Source: Corticium candelabrum (lineage: Eukaryota; Porifera; Homoscleromorpha; Homosclerophorida; Plakinidae). Taken from it: a stretch of 64,000 bases of DNA. The notes under the pieces are model-generated. The model had not been told where the DNA came from, did no database searches, and was given only the letters and a program-made list of their open reading frames with translations. The stretch is from assembly GCF_963422355.1 (NCBI RefSeq), contig NC_085093.1:5256018-5320017 (forward strand), written 5' to 3'. Each line of letters begins with the position of its first letter. Position 1 is the first letter of the stretch. The translations under genes and the position numbers were made by a program. Below are positions 47,131 through 62,300 of the stretch, one piece after another.

Positions 47131-47788
47131 ACTGCAGGTGAGATTTCCGACAGCAAGGCTAGTTATGAATCTGGAAGCAAAAGGTATATATTATGAACTG
47201 TGTTGCAAATTTGCATGATTTTGATTATTGTTTGCTGTTTCATTACTCCCTGTTGAAGTTCTGATTCTCGGACAAACGATGTTCCGAGGACAGAAGAAGT
47301 GAAGTCTTCCAGTCCGCCTCCAGGTCGTTTGCACGATTGTGCTGGAGTTGACGTAGAGTTTCATGTTGTCATTCATCACCAATGGAAGCTTGATCTAAAC
47401 CAGCAAGACAAATCAGTTCATATTCGCTTTGGAACTCGTGAATTAGGAGATTGGAATTGGAATTGTGTAGACATGAAACCTCTTGAGTTAGTGCAATATA
47501 TTTTTGATATATTAATATTAGTAGCTGTGTATATCTATGCAACACTATATCTACTCGTCTTCTATAGGTATGTTGGAAAAACGAAGCATATAAGGATGAG
47601 AGGACGTTGCATCATACCAACTGATTGCACGCTAAAACCTATTTCATACAAGTACGTCGTTATTCCAATACACGACAAGAAGAAGAAATCAGCTAAGCCA
47701 GAATACGAATTCGTTACAAGTGCACGTTACCGTGGTATCGTAAACAGGGTTCTAATTATTCCTGAAGATTTGAAAGGACGAACTTCAG
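47131..47788 (+). CDS. RNF213: CBM20-like N-terminal exons of RNF213-B
   Basis: Exons 47131-47183, 47259-47528 and 47568-47788 encode VEFHVVIHHQWKLDLNQQD, VHIRFGTRELGDWNW and ISYKYVVI, as in copy A. The stretch before the phase-2 donor at 47528 is more divergent and more hydrophobic (YIFDILILVAV) than in A (YVGYIDISIAE). Confidence 0.75.
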
Positions 47789-50274
47789 GTTAATAGGACT
47801 ATAATACTTTACAACTACGTAGTGTGTCCGACCAAGGCACATACTGATGCTAATATCAATGGCAAGTGTATGTTGGGTGATTTGTATGCATGTGCTGTGT
47901 AGGAGTGTTTCGGAAGTACGATGACGTCATATGTAAGGAGCCTGGTGTGTTTTTCGGAAGTATTGACTTCAGAGAGAATAGGTTATTGGCACTGGAAGCT
48001 ATGTTGCCAAGATGGTCTGGGTTTTGTAGTCAATCTGCTCAAATATCTGATCAACGACTGACCGCTGACGCTGCCATAGCAGAGTTCATTGCAATAGTGG
48101 CATCAATAGTGACTGTTCCCTTATGCGAGGAAAATCAATCAGAGCGGCATTTGGGCAGTTTCCGTCCTGGTGATCTTACTGACCAAGATGTTAATCAGGT
48201 TCTTTTTTATTGGTTTGTGGGAATCAATGTCTTATTCATATCTGAGCTATATCATTGTAAATACAGGCAATTAAGAAGCATATTAGACCTGAACTGCAAT
48301 GTTTTATCAAAGAGTCCCCCAAGGCAACTGCGATGGATAGGCTTACATCGGCTGTAGCGATTTCTGTTCTTGTGAGCAAGTATAACTTAAAATTGCAGAA
48401 AGATGAGCATACTGCTTTACTGAAATCACTTTTGATCCATTCGGATGCAGCGTCCCGAAGTTGCCCTGACTACGATGAGTTGGTGAAACTGTTTGGCGAC
48501 AGAAAGTAGGTACCTGTATTGTGAGATTGTGGCAGGTGTAGTGATACCATGGTTGGTTTTAATAGAACAGCTGCTGACAGCGTTAGACATATCATTGCAA
48601 TGGCATGTACCGTTTCAAAGCTTGCTGAGTGGCTCTTTGCCCTACCGCTTTTGCACTTCTTGAATGGTGACATAAAACCGTTTCACAACCCTGGAAAGAC
48701 AGATGAAAAATCATTGCGATGGTGGGGACTGGAAGGGATCAAGAATGAAATAGGCGTATTTCTCAAACAAACACCATCAGGGTTGGTGTTCAATACATTT
48801 TTCTCTATGTTTGTGCGCGACTTCTTGCCTTTGTTTAACGTAAGTGTTATTTTAACTGACTTAGGTCTCTATTCAATCTTGTTAAAGATTTGAAGCCTCT
48901 TTTTACTGCTGACAAGCTAACAGGACGTGCGTTCTTGTTTTGTTTAAAGCTGGAAGAATTGCCTGAGGCTATCCCTTCTGATGTTGCTCATCCTTCGGTG
49001 TTTGTCAAAAGTCTGGAAGATAAGTTACAGAAAATGTCCAAAAGAGGCTTTATGGATAGAGGAACGGTACGGTTTGGCAGAGGATGAAGATGGCTGCATT
49101 TTCACGTAACTCTTATTTGTTTTGCATATAGGCTGATCGTTTGAATAAGTTTCTTACATCCCTTCTTGCCAAGGCTTCTGAAACGGAACTTTCGGAAACG
49201 TAGGATGGTCTCAAAGTACATTGTACGATAATTGATTTTCTCTTTGTAGGAACACGGATTTGCCTTTCTGCAAGGCACAAAATGAATCTGGAGTAATAGC
49301 TTCAGTTCATCTCATTCGTGCGATAGTAACGACATGGAGAGCTATGGACCGTTTTGAACTATTGAATCTGTGCAAAGACTTAGTATTCTGTTTTGTACGT
49401 CAAATGGCGGTATGCTCTCACACTATAGAAATTACACAATCTCACTGCGATGAGCTTAAGGAAGGTCGTGATCGAAACAGCCCAGACCGCGATGACTTGT
49501 TTTCTCAGAAACAGCTCGACGAAACATTTAAAGTAGTTTCTACGTGGATGGATCAAACTCATTATCGCCCGAAAGATGTTATGTCTCTGGGAAAAGAACT
49601 AGAGGTCCCGCATGCACTCAATAAACTTTACTATATTTGTGTATTTATCTAACTCGTTGTTGGACGACAGATGTGGGATGCCGTTCTTCAGTGTGACGCG
49701 CTATCTGACGTATTGCAGCAGATATGGTGTGGTTTGGTACAGCAGAAATTAAGTCGTCGGTTTCAACAGGTTTGGTTTCGGCACATGACTTAGAAACTGT
49801 TTTAACAAGTGTTTTCTGTACATGTAGATCGACGAAGCAATATTAGTTGAAGCGGTTTGTCAGTTATTTGATTCTGGATTGCATACGGTCATCGATCAAG
49901 CATTTCAAGAAATATCAGAAAAAACAGTAGACCGACTGCTAAAGGTGTGATCGTTGCCACTGTACATGTGTTAAGGACTATTGACTGTAGAGGTATTGTT
50001 ATTGTTATGATATATAGAAAGGAGGAAATCAAGGGAAAGCAGTCGATAGTCTAATGACAACTTTAATAGAAAGATCAAATCAACGCGACCACTCCAGCAA
50101 CATGTTGAAGTTGATTTTGATAAAAACCTGCCCTAAATCAAATCCTCTTGTTCCAACAAGGAAGAAAGTTTGGATTGAGCATCTGCTGTCTTGGCCACTG
50201 TGGACTACGTTTTTTCGTCTTACGGGTATATATTTCTCGGTGCATTTTGTGTTTGAAATGCATAACAAATTTTG

Positions 50275-50351
<77 letters not shown>

Positions 50352-53300
50352 CATACATGTAGGCAAAAATTGTAATTCAAAAGTGCTACTGGGAGAAAGC
50401 GGAGAACTCATCTCAAAGGCTGAATCACTGTTGGTGAACTTAGTAACTGCATTGAAAGACGGTTCTGTAAGAGTATGGGAGCTTGTTTATCTACATGAGC
50501 ATTCCGGTCCCTTTTTCGATTTGTGCAAGACACGGGACAATCACCAAAGCAGTCATATGATATTCTCTGATACCCAAACGTATCTGGCTGAATGTATGAG
50601 ACAATTTGGTTCTTACGAGAGCGAAAAGCGTTTGCTGGAGAATTTTGTAGGTGTTTGTAAGCTCTTCAGCTCTTCTGAAGACCTGAAGCAATTGGCTCAT
50701 AACATTAGGGCCGACACTTCCAATATAGAAATACGAAATCTTGCACCACAAGACACTAGTCAGTCTGCAGTTCTGTCTTGTTTTTCGTTACCTTCAAGTT
50801 ACCGACAGTATGTTGAGCTTACCTGGAAAGCGCGCAATAGTTGTATCTTCAAACTGATCTGGAATAAAGTGGGGAGGGAAGTTGCTCGATCACGCAGCGA
50901 CAAGCAGCCACCTCTTACTCTAGCGGATATTGCAGAGATGATATGCAAACCGGTTGCCCACCAATGGCAAAGCATTTGCGATGAAGTTGTGAGTGGAAGT
51001 ATGCCACTAGAGCGAGTTTCAATTGTGTTTGGTAGCCCAGAGACCGAAACTATTAATCTTGATCAGGAACTGAGTTCTATAGGTGATTTTTGCGGACGGC
51101 AAGAGAACGCCAAATGGAAGCAACAACGTAGAAAACAAATAGAACGATACAGCAAACTAACAAGTGTTATTGAAGCAGCACAAACTTTGAAGCAAGTGAT
51201 GGCTGCATTACAAATGTCTCAAGAGTTTAGAGAGATTGATTATATTTGCACGCAGGTTAGCGTGCTTACTTCTAAGCATTTTTCACTGCATCAGCATACC
51301 TTTTATTTTGCAGAACTCGCCGAATTTTCGCAAGCAACCGATACGAATGCTGACAGATGACTTGCTATCTGCTGGCGATTTTCTGGATTTGTTGGACAGT
51401 GAAGATATTGCGTGTTTGAAATCTTTCACTGCGGCTCCAAATTTAGTTCAATGGCTCAGACTGGACATCAAGAGTAAGCAACGTTATTTGACTTGTTGTA
51501 GAAGTATACAAGCTGCGCTGTGTTGATGTAGAATGGAAAGAGCTCGAGACTTTCGTTGAACTAGCAGGCACTAAATCGGCAGAAGAAGGAGATTATGAAA
51601 CTGTGAAAGTGACACATTTACATGCTGCTTGTGCTGGATTCGCACCGTTTCTTTTTGAAGTAGATGATAACACGACATTTAAAGAGTTCGAAAGATGTTG
51701 CTCTAGAGTGCTAACGTCTTTCCGTTGTGACGAGGATTTAAGACAGAAATGGGTAAAGTGGCATGGATAGCTTTGCGTTACTCGTTTTTTAGTTTATGTT
51801 CTTATGTATAGACATCTAGTGAGAGGTGTTTGGAAGAGTTTAAAACAACGCGAGATTCTTTGAGCTCAGTAGAGGTGTCTTCTTTCTCTCAACTGGACAT
51901 GATCAATTCGCGTGGTTTGTATCATGTTGGTTGTCTCGACACAAAAGGTCACCAGTTTCACTCCAGTCTGACAGCAGAAGATTGCGTTAAGCTGCAGATT
52001 GTAGCGGAGGGGAACGAGACAGCATGCTCCGGAAAAGAGTATCGTCTTAATGATCTGCTGGATTTGCAAAGCAAACTGATGCTGATATCAGGACGTAAGA
52101 ACAAGACACGAACCGACGATGTCGATGCATTTGTTGATGTAAGACGGTACACTTTATATTCTGCTTCTTAATGTGTGAATGACTATTGTGTTGCTTAGGT
52201 TTTAGAACTTGTTATGTCAATAGCCAAAGTCTTTATCAAGATGCGAAAGGCTGGTCACGACCGCTATTTATCCTGGAATCGAAAATATCGTTGCAAAAAG
52301 ATTTCATCTACTGTCGACACACAAGGAGTGGCCAGCAAAGTACAGGAAGGTGAATTAAAATCTTTACTTGATGGTTTAAAGCATGACTTAGACAATTTGT
52401 CGATGCATCTTGCCAACTGGCAGCAAGAAGTGGAAATATTTCGTTCTCATTATTATTGCCTCAATTATTTTACTACTCCTCAATTATTGCTTCTGCGTCA
52501 ATATTTGGGTGAATCGAATGTCAGTGGCGATGGCGACGTTCGTCGTGGGGAAATGTTGGCACTTCTCGGTGCTGTCAATCCTAAGTGCTCTATTTATACA
52601 GTACAAGATGCCATAAAGAAAGCTCAGAAATTTTTTGGCCAACGGTCTAGAGGCTTGGGTGACATAGCTAAGCCATTACTGAATGAGTCTGACATCGGGC
52701 ATATTACAGAGATGGGCTTTTCGCGGGAATCTGCTATTGCTGCACTCAATGCAAACAATTGGGATTTATACAGGGCGGTCTCCTATTGCGTCGATCATGT
52801 AGGCTATCAGATTTCATCTCAATCGCCAGGAAGAAATTTTGTTGTGGATTCTTATTCTTCTCTGCAACAGACGCAAGTAAATTCAGATGATAGAAGAGAG
52901 TACACGGACAAATCGGTTTACTTGTCATTAGAAATGCTTGGGAAAGTATTGGAGTATTTGGCCTCTTCTTTTCCCAATTGGCCAGAGCGATCGTTTCCTG
53001 CGGATCAATTTCGCAGTGGAGAGCCTAATCTCGTTATCGTTCCTCAGAATGATTTACTACGAGGAATCTTGAGCTTATATATGCGCGACTTCCGTTTGGT
53101 TCTTCCTTCAGCTCAGGAAGTTCTTATCTGCTCTCCTACCACCAGTGTAGAAGAAATCTGTTTGTTTTGGCGTAGGGCGTTGCTAGATCCCAATCATAGA
53201 CGCCTTTTTTGCCTCGCTAGGGCAGATAGTCTGAACTACGAAGTCAGTAGGAAGTCTTGGGAGGAGTTTTATAGGCTGACGCAGAATTTTCACAACAATG

Positions 53301-56300
53301 TGCGTTATGTTGCCTATAAGTTTGTGGTCATTTGCTCAGCTGAAAATGAAGATAAATCGTACATGGTCGATGCTCTTGATTCTTACAGAAGAGCCAATGT
53401 TCCTCTCCCATCGTTATCAGAAATTCAGTCTTATCTTAAAAGCAAGTTCTACACAATTCCTTCTAGCCGTCAAGGCTTGGGCGGACAACTCTTTCCTGCA
53501 GCGTCATTAGATCACCAAAACAGTTCTGTAAGGGTAGTAATGTCAAGTCGAGCAGGTGATGGTAAATCGTTTTTCATAGATCACATCGCACACAAGTTGA
53601 GCGATCTTCCTCAAAACCGCTTTGCGAGAACTGGTTTTGGAAACACTTCAAATCAGCCTCTTCATGTCGTGATTCCGTTGCATGATACCGAAGTGAACAC
53701 AAACACGGTTTTGGAAATTTTGCTGCCGATGTCTCCTTCCTCTGACGCACCTTTGGCGCGACTCATTCACGTCGACGTTTCTCCTTCGGTAGTCAAAGGG
53801 TTGGACACTTTCCTGTTTAGGCTGTTGATACTGGGAGAAATTTCTGACACCGAAGGACACGTTTGGAGACGGAGTCCAGACGATTTATATGTTTTAGAGA
53901 TAACGTCGACTGTAGCAATGATTGCTCAAAATCAAAGTGGAGTTGCATCATCCGGTATGACACGTAGAGTTAGAAGTTCTAAACTGCAGGCAAGTATTTC
54001 TATATGTGATTGGTTACCATCTGTTAGCTGCAACTCACCCGAGGAAGCAAAGCGGTTTTTGGCTGGTGGAGTAACTCCAAATGTAGGTGATCCGGATATG
54101 GACGAAGCTGAATTTCGAAATTCTAATGTTCAGAGAGCATTTCAATATCTCGAAAGGTACAACAGAAATGACAATCTTGATCCTTTCACTTTTCGTGCGT
54201 CTAACATAGAGGGAACTCATCTAACGTGCTTGCAGACATTGTTGTCCAATTGCGGACTCGATAATCCAACTTGGAGTCAACTTAAACATTTCATTAACTT
54301 TCTCAGCAGTCAACTTCGGGATTGTGAGAAAAACGATTTTTGCAATCCCGAGGCTTATGGCAACGATTTACCTGGTTTTAAGCAATTTGTTATCAAATTT
54401 ATGATTCTTATGTCGAGAGACTTTGCAACGCAGTCCTTTGATGAATCCACTGCAAGTCAAGTTGAATTGATGGTCTTACGTCGACGTTGGGAGCATTCTT
54501 CTCATCCTTATATGTTCTTCAACGAAGACAGACATTCGGTTACGTTTGTAGAAGTTCAGATTACTCGAGATGGACGACTGATGGACCCGCGAAATGGTCA
54601 AGTTTTAGACTCAATCATGTCAAGGGATTTAAGTACAGCTCTTTACACGCAAGGATTTCGTCTGCAAGAAAACTACGATAATTGGTCAAAAGTTCGTAAG
54701 CTGGAGGTGCTATGTGCTGTCATGGGAGTAGGGAATGTGTACGACCCGGATGAGACTTACGAACTGACAATGGATAATGTGAAGAAGATATTGGCTATAC
54801 AAATGCGCTTTCGTTGTGGCATTCCCGTCATTATAATGGGAGAGACCGGTTGTGGCAAAACAAGATTGATTCGTTACATGTGTTCTTTACAGTCTAACTT
54901 GACAAAGGCAAGAAACATGATATTAATGAAAGTTCACGGAGGTGTTACCAGAGGCGACATAATTGCAAAAGTGTATGAAGCCGAACGTGTTGCTCGTAAC
55001 AATAGAAGAGGTTATCCGGGATTTACAATTCAAACTGTACTTTTCCTTGACGAGGCAAATACTACGGATGCACTGGGACTGATTAAGGAGTTGATGTGTG
55101 ATAAACGTGTAAATGGAAGGAAAGTGGAAGGACTGGGATCATCTCTTCAAGTCATCGCTGCTTGTAATCCTTACAGAAAGCACACGAAAGAAATGATTGA
55201 GCGTCTAGAGTCTGCTGGCCTCGGTTACCACGTAACCGCAGACGAAACGGAAGACAAACTTGGACACATTCCTTTGCGTCGTTTAGTATATCGCGTGCAC
55301 GACCTACCAGAAAGTATGAAAGCACTTGTATGGGATTTTGGTCAGCTGAATCCTGACATAGAAAGGCTCTACGTCAAGCAGATTGTCAGTCGTCATGTGG
55401 CCATCAGAGAGTCAGTTCCGAATGTTCTCAATTTGATAGAAGTCGTTACTGAAGTACTTGCAGCTGCACAAAGTTACATGAGGAAACAAGATGACGAGTG
55501 CAGTTTCGTTAGTCTTAGAGACGTAGAAAGAGCCATGATGGTGATGGTTTGGTTCTACAAATTGCGTAGACAACTAGAACATAGGATGGCAGTCAAACAC
55601 GACGAATACTCTTCTCAGCTACCAGCAAACAGACAGCTACCACAACTTGAATATCTAACGCGTTCCTTTATTTTTGCCCTAGGAGTTTGCTATCAAGCCA
55701 GACTTCGAGAGCGACGACCTTTTCTTGTGTATATTACTCCTCATTTTAGACCTCCGTGCAATGTTCCAGGTGGAGTCGAACAGATCGAGAGGGAAATTAA
55801 GAACTGTCAACAAGTCTTTCTCGACGAATTAGAACTTCCTCCTCAAATAGCAAGGAACCATGCTCTCAGTGAGAACGTTTTTATGATGATTGTTTGCATC
55901 GATCTTCGTATTCCTTTGTTTCTGGTTGGAAAACCGGGAAGCTCAAAGTCACTCGCCAAGGATGTTGTCAAGAATTCTATGAAAGGACAGTTGTCGAGTT
56001 CTACTCTGTTTCAAGCTCTCAAACAATGTCATATGGTGTCTTATCAATGTAGTCCTCTCTCAACTGCTGACGGTATAATTGGAGTGTTCCAGCAATGTCA
56101 ACGAGCGCAGAAAGAACGCGACATTGAGAAGTTTGTGTCGTGCGTTGTTCTGGACGAAGTCGGACTGGCAGAGGACTCGCCGCGTCTTCCTCTCAAGGCG
56201 CTGCATCCACTCTTGGATGACGGTACCGCGGGTGCGGATGACTTCGAAGAAGCAACGAACTGTCGATCCAATCGAGTTTCTTTCGTTGGATTATCGAACT

Positions 56301-59300
56301 GGGCTTTAGATCCGGCCAAAATGAATAGAGGTATACTCGTCAATAGAGAGGTGCCTGATGACAGTGAACTGATTGTGAGTGCGCAAGGTATATGCAGCTC
56401 AGACCGTCATATACAAATTTTGTTATCTTTCTTATTTGATGGTCTAGCCAGTTCTTACAAAGAAATTTATAGAACACAAAAGCGCGAGTTCTTTGGACTT
56501 CGAGATTTCTATAGTCTCGTCAAAATGTTGTTTTCACTCTGTCGCGCGAGCAAACAGTCTCCCACCTGGAATCAACTAGAACATGCAGTGAGAAGGAATT
56601 TTGGCGGCCAAAGTGACGATGAAATAATCACCGTATTCCGTCGTTGTTGCTCAGGTGCTGCGGACAATCTAAGATCTGAGAATGAAGAGCAATTGGATAA
56701 TAGTGCCGTCGGTCTCATTCAGGCTAATTTGCAAAAACAGAGTGTAACCAATCTTGGGGAAAGTCGGTATCTGCTGATGTTGACAAAAAATTATGCAGCT
56801 CTCAACATCATTCGTCAACGGATTTTAAACGACGATGACCCTGTCATTATTTTCGGTAGCAGTTTTCCAAAAGATCAAGAATATACGCACGTATGCCGTA
56901 CGATCAATCGCATCAAAGTGTGTATGGCAACAGGTAGGATGGTTGTTCTTCTCAACTTGAACAAGTTGTATGAGAGTTTATACGATGCGTTGAATCAATA
57001 TTATGTGTATCACGGTGGTCAGAGGTTTGTTGATCTTGGTCTTGGTAATCACAGAGTTAAATGTCAAGTTCACAAGGATTTCAGATTAATATTGATAGCA
57101 GAACAGACAGAGGTGTACGACAAGTTTCCTATTCCTTTGATCAACCGAATGGAGAAGCACTTCCTCGCCATGGATTCTGTGTTGTCGCCTGAACAGCAAA
57201 TCATCGTCGATCGCGTGAATGAGTGGGCCAAATTGTTTGCGTCTGTAGATGCACAACAACACGTTTGGCGTTCCAACGACACTGGGCAAACACAGTTTTC
57301 AGTAGCTGATGCTTTTGTCGGTTTCAACGACGATGCAGCCGCCACTGTGGTGCTACAGGCTTGTAGAAGGAACCTGATCTGCGAAAGATCGAGCTTGTTT
57401 CGCAACACGAGAGAAGAAACCGATGTTTTTGAACTTGCTGTAAATTCTCTTCTCAACTGCGCAACTCCCGATGCTGTCGCTCGTTTGCACGTATCTCAAC
57501 TTTCTGGCGAAGCGAGTCATTTGTGGGAATTATACTTTTCTCAACAGCGCCATTCCAGTCTTTTAGATTACCTTAAAGCTAAGCTGGTGGAGAGCGGTAC
57601 AGAAGAGAGTCTCTTGCTTCAAGTTACAACTCACTCTCGTCTTCTCTCAGTTGGACTGACAGAATTCCGCAAAGCTTTAGTTATTGATATTGATTCAATA
57701 GCATTACAGCAGTTTGACAACGAACAGCAATTTGTGAAAAGATTGAAAGAATTCTATAACTGTGAATCACCACAAGGCAGAGTTCTATTGGTGCAGTGTG
57801 AAGCTGGTGATATGAACAGTGAACTGGTGGCTTGTGCTCGATACTTAGTGCAGGAAGAGCGTGAATCGTTCCTTGCACAAGCATTAGAGCAATCGCCAGA
57901 ACGAGAATGTGCTTACTTTCGACCTTTGGTTTTAGTCATTCAGTTGCCGCGAGTCACGGGAGGTTTCTTCAGGGGATTTCAAGGCGGCGTGTGGGACGAA
58001 GTTCATATTGATGAATTACGTCCAGCAAATCAAGTTCTCACTCCCTCTATTACCTCATTAGTAAACAAGAAAATAAGTTCTTTATTAGGAACCGCGGCGG
58101 AATTTCAGGTATCCAATTTTGAGGTTGACTTGGGATCCGATATGTCTAAAGACGTGGGTGTCATTGAACCCAATGAAACCGTGACCGAACCGTCGCCCGT
58201 TTTGAATGCGGAGGCAGTATTGAGGTCTTGCATACACGGAGCCGTCAGTCTTTTAGACGACATGGACGAGTCCATTGATAACACTTCAAAGCGAATTCAC
58301 ATTCTTATGCAGTTATTGCCTGGTGACAGTCGTTTAGATGTACCAACGTGTGAACCATTTTTTGGACAGCTGAAACATCAAGTTATTCGACTTCTTCAAG
58401 AACAGGAGAGTTGCCAGGACTCGACTTCAGCGACTGCGTGGGTGCGGAACGAAGCCCTTAGTCACAGCAGTCTCCAGAAGGGAGGAACCTTTCGCCGCGC
58501 ATTGTGGTTGCGCATTGTCGATACGCTGACGCCCGTACTGTCGAAAATAATTGCTTTTGTCGATCGTAACCACAACCTGAAGTTGCTGGAAGAGGTGGCA
58601 GCGGGAAGTAGGAGTTGGTTGACCGATCTTTGGCTTGGTATATTCAACAGTTCACTGATAAGTGGTCATGACTACGACTTTTTGTCTCCGGTTCAAAAGG
58701 CAGTAAGCCAACGAGTTCGTGTACTGTCATCGGGCTTGAACGATCATCTTTTCTCTGCTCAATTTCCTTTCTCGTACGTCGTCAAGCTGGAATTAGATGG
58801 CATGATGAAAAAGGCTAAGGATATTGCAGCTGACCGATGCGAGAAGATTGTTACAACTGTGCAGCGTCTCTTTGATAGCAGCGATCTAGGTGCAGTAGTA
58901 CGCAAAATTTGTGAAGTCAGTAGTCATTGCGCTGACGAGCTTGGTCGCCGGTATCTGTACGACTTTATTCACATGGTTTACAACGTCTCTTCGAAAGAAG
59001 AAATGAAGGTGTTTGACTCTCCAGTTTTGTTGTTGTTATCAATGATAGAAATTTCGTTGTTTTAGCTTGTCGAATCAACAGTTATGAGTGGATTGAATGA
59101 AATAAGGTCTGACGAGCTAGACGTTGACGAGGTAGAGAAGACAAGTAGCGGTTTTCGCAATCTGACGATACCGTCAGTTCATGCTGCGTATGCGCACGTC
59201 AAGACTCGTCTGTCGTGCTTGAATAATATTTTTCGTCATTGCCCTGGCATGGCTGCTAACCTTTGTTATCAACTGGAAGGAGTACCCGACACTGAAGTGG

Positions 59301-62300
59301 TAAAGTGCTGTTGACAAGTATGGTTGGCAAAGCATTTTATGTGTTTCTCTAGCTTACAGATGTTATGGCTGCTCCTTTACTGTTGGAAGAATTGTCTCCA
59401 ACAGCGGCTCTTCAAAATACCTCCCAAAGAAGTACCTGGCTAAAGAGAGTGCGAGCAGTTAAACCTGTCATAGAGTCATGGCTGACGTTGCCATTTACTG
59501 GTAACATAAGAAGCGCTCTGCACGACGACGCCAAGTAAGTACATCCGTAACGACGTTGGTTTTGTAATGTTGAAAAAATAGATAATTTGTGGTGTTTTTA
59601 TTAGAAATACGTGGGCGGTATATTGTGCTGTTAGACTCTTTCTAGAACACACCGAGTCAATGACTCACAACAATCCATTCGTTGTTGCGTTACCATCCAC
59701 CTTGTATCAGGTTACAGTTGCTAATGTGCTGTTTTAGATCATAGTTACCAGGAGGACCTACTAACTTTAACCGCATCTATTTTTTCGTTTTACCGTTTAG
59801 AATTTGAAGAGCATCGAAGTTGATTTCACGAAGGCATACTCAATCCGTGTTGTTCAGAGATTTCTGAACCAATCATCTGAAGATTATGCGTTTCATCTAT
59901 TTGGGTAAATTTCATGTTTATATCGTCAATGATTGTTCGTATGTTAACACAGATCTAATTCACAACAGACCAAACGGCGATGAATGCACAATTTGTTTCT
60001 ACCAATGGGAGAGCAGAAACCCCGTCAAGTTACCCTGCAAGCATATTTTCTGCAAATCGTGCATTGGAGAGCAACTTAAAAAAGGATTGAAGTGTCCGTT
60101 ATGCAGCAAAGAAGTTCCCGAGGATTTTCAGACCGTTGCAGACAGAACTCTCACGTGGGTTTATGTTGTCCATTTGATATATCTAGTTGTGTTCATTTAT
60201 TGAATTCTCTGTAGGCGAGCTAGCGATCATTACAAGAAGTTCAAACAGTGCAGTACCGCATTCTTTATGGAACTGGTCTCTGTGTACACATTTAGTGAAA
60301 CGACAACTGATCCACCTGAGCCCGAGCTTGTGCATATGCTGATGGAGATGGTCGTGCAAAAGAGGCTGACAATGCCGGAAAACGGTACTCGTCCCTTTTC
60401 ACCTTTTGAACGAGACGCAATCGATCCACGTCCAGTGGTGAGGTCTTTTATCTTGCAACTGTTACTGAAGTACAGGTAAACAGATTGAGACTATTTGATG
60501 TTGTTTTTGTTACCATGTTTATACGTTTATATCAAGTTTACCATTAACTCTTGAATACGTTGAGATGGTGTTTGAAAATGCCCGTCAGTATGTGAGAGGT
60601 GATAGGATTGACGACTTGGAAGACTTGGGTGTTGTCTTTGTGCATTGTATTGAGGTAGGCGTGACCATATCTATGACTTGCCAATTAATCAGTTGTCATG
60701 TTTCTACCTAGGATTCTTTGCATCATAAGTTAGCTGGTTCGAAGTCCGAGGATCGCTGTCAAGCAGCTGTAACGGAATTGAAGTCAGCTGCAAGAAATTT
60801 GCAAGGTGAACCATCTTCCTTGAAGTACTTGCAAGGAGTCGCTAGTGCAAGGTTTGGTTTCACCGTCACCGCTAACGTTCTTGGAGATCTTTTGGACGAT
60901 GATGAGAAACATAGATTGGGACTAATTGAAAGAAGTGTTACTTCGTCGCATTTGGTTTCACGTCAGTTTGAGTTTAGGGCCGTCACAGATTTGCTCGAAA
61001 CGGTACAAGCGGTCTGCCGTGATCTGCCCGACCCGCAGCTCTCATTATATTTAGTGAAACAGTTGATGTTGCTGAAAGGGCAAGATGTGCTAGGAAAGTT
61101 GCGGGATATTTGCCATTTGGATTTGGTGTGGCTAACGGACAGGCTGCAACAGGATTTCGTATGGCAAAATTGCTGTCTATTACCACCTCTGCTGTCTTGC
61201 CATTTAAAGCCTTTGTTTTGTCGTAGGACGATCCTGTTTTACTCGATTACTGCGTTGTCCTCGACGAACCTTACAAACGATTTAGAAATGCGGTTGCGCA
61301 AACTGTTGTTTCCAAGGAAACAAAGCATATCGAGGAGGCATTGTCGGTGAGCAATCTGTATTTACCATTACCTATATCTGAAGTTAATATGCAGCAATTC
61401 GTTGTGCCACAGAAGGAAGGCGAAAGCGGTCGAAAGCCTTCTATCCCGTTGTTACTGGCAATCTATAGAGAAGTTACTTGTCGTCGAGCGTTGCAAGTTG
61501 AACAACAGATTTCTTCACAAGTATATCACACTTGCAGGCAATGTTTAGACTTTGTATGATTTTTGTGGTTTTATTGATTCGGTAGACGTTGACGTTGATT
61601 GAGGATTATTGCCAACGTATTTCGTTCCTTCCAATAAACGCACGGTCATTTGCAGCTGAACTCGTCAACAATAGTCAAGGCAGACCATTGGTACAGTTGC
61701 AAGTTTCGTCCGGGATGAGCGCGGAGAGTCGAAGTCTTGCCAGTCTTGCACTTCACGTGTATCTCACAGTACTGTGTGGTGACGAATCAAAACTTGTTCG
61801 ATCTCTTCGTCTGATGCTCAATGAACCCAACAACTTAGCGGTATGTAACATCCTGATATTTATACATGTATGTATTAGGTGATTTTATTATGATATTTAG
61901 AGTTCGTATTTACCTGCAATGCCGGATAATTATTTTGAAGAGGCCAAGCAATTGGTAGAAGGTACACTGTGGTATGGTAAGTCAGTATATCACTCTATTG
62001 TCGAACTTGACTAGCATGCAGAATTTGCTTTCATTTAAGAGTGCAAGAATGGGCATCCTTATCTGGTTGCCGATGTATGTCAATCAAGACATTTGTGTGA
62101 TTGCACGAATTTTCGAATTCCTTTTTATTTAGTGTGGCAGACCTGAAGTTCTTTTGCGGTGTCCTGATTGTGGAGAACCGATAGGAAAGAATACCCAAGA
62201 CCCAAACGCCACCGAGTAATGCAGAAACAATCGCTCTTCGTTGACCACGATTGATATTGTTTGTTCTATAGTCATGCTAGAGTGCAAACAGGTCACGTTC

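Noticed and set aside
47033..47218. Frame with a hydrophobic stretch as the first exon of RNF213-B
   Set aside because: It overlaps exon 47131-47183 in another frame, cannot join it in phase and has no counterpart in copy A.
50272..50362. Tyr/Ile repeat extending the RNF213-B exon at 50363
   Set aside because: It is AT-microsatellite intron sequence. The acceptor at 50361-50362 is shared with copy A, which lacks the repeat.
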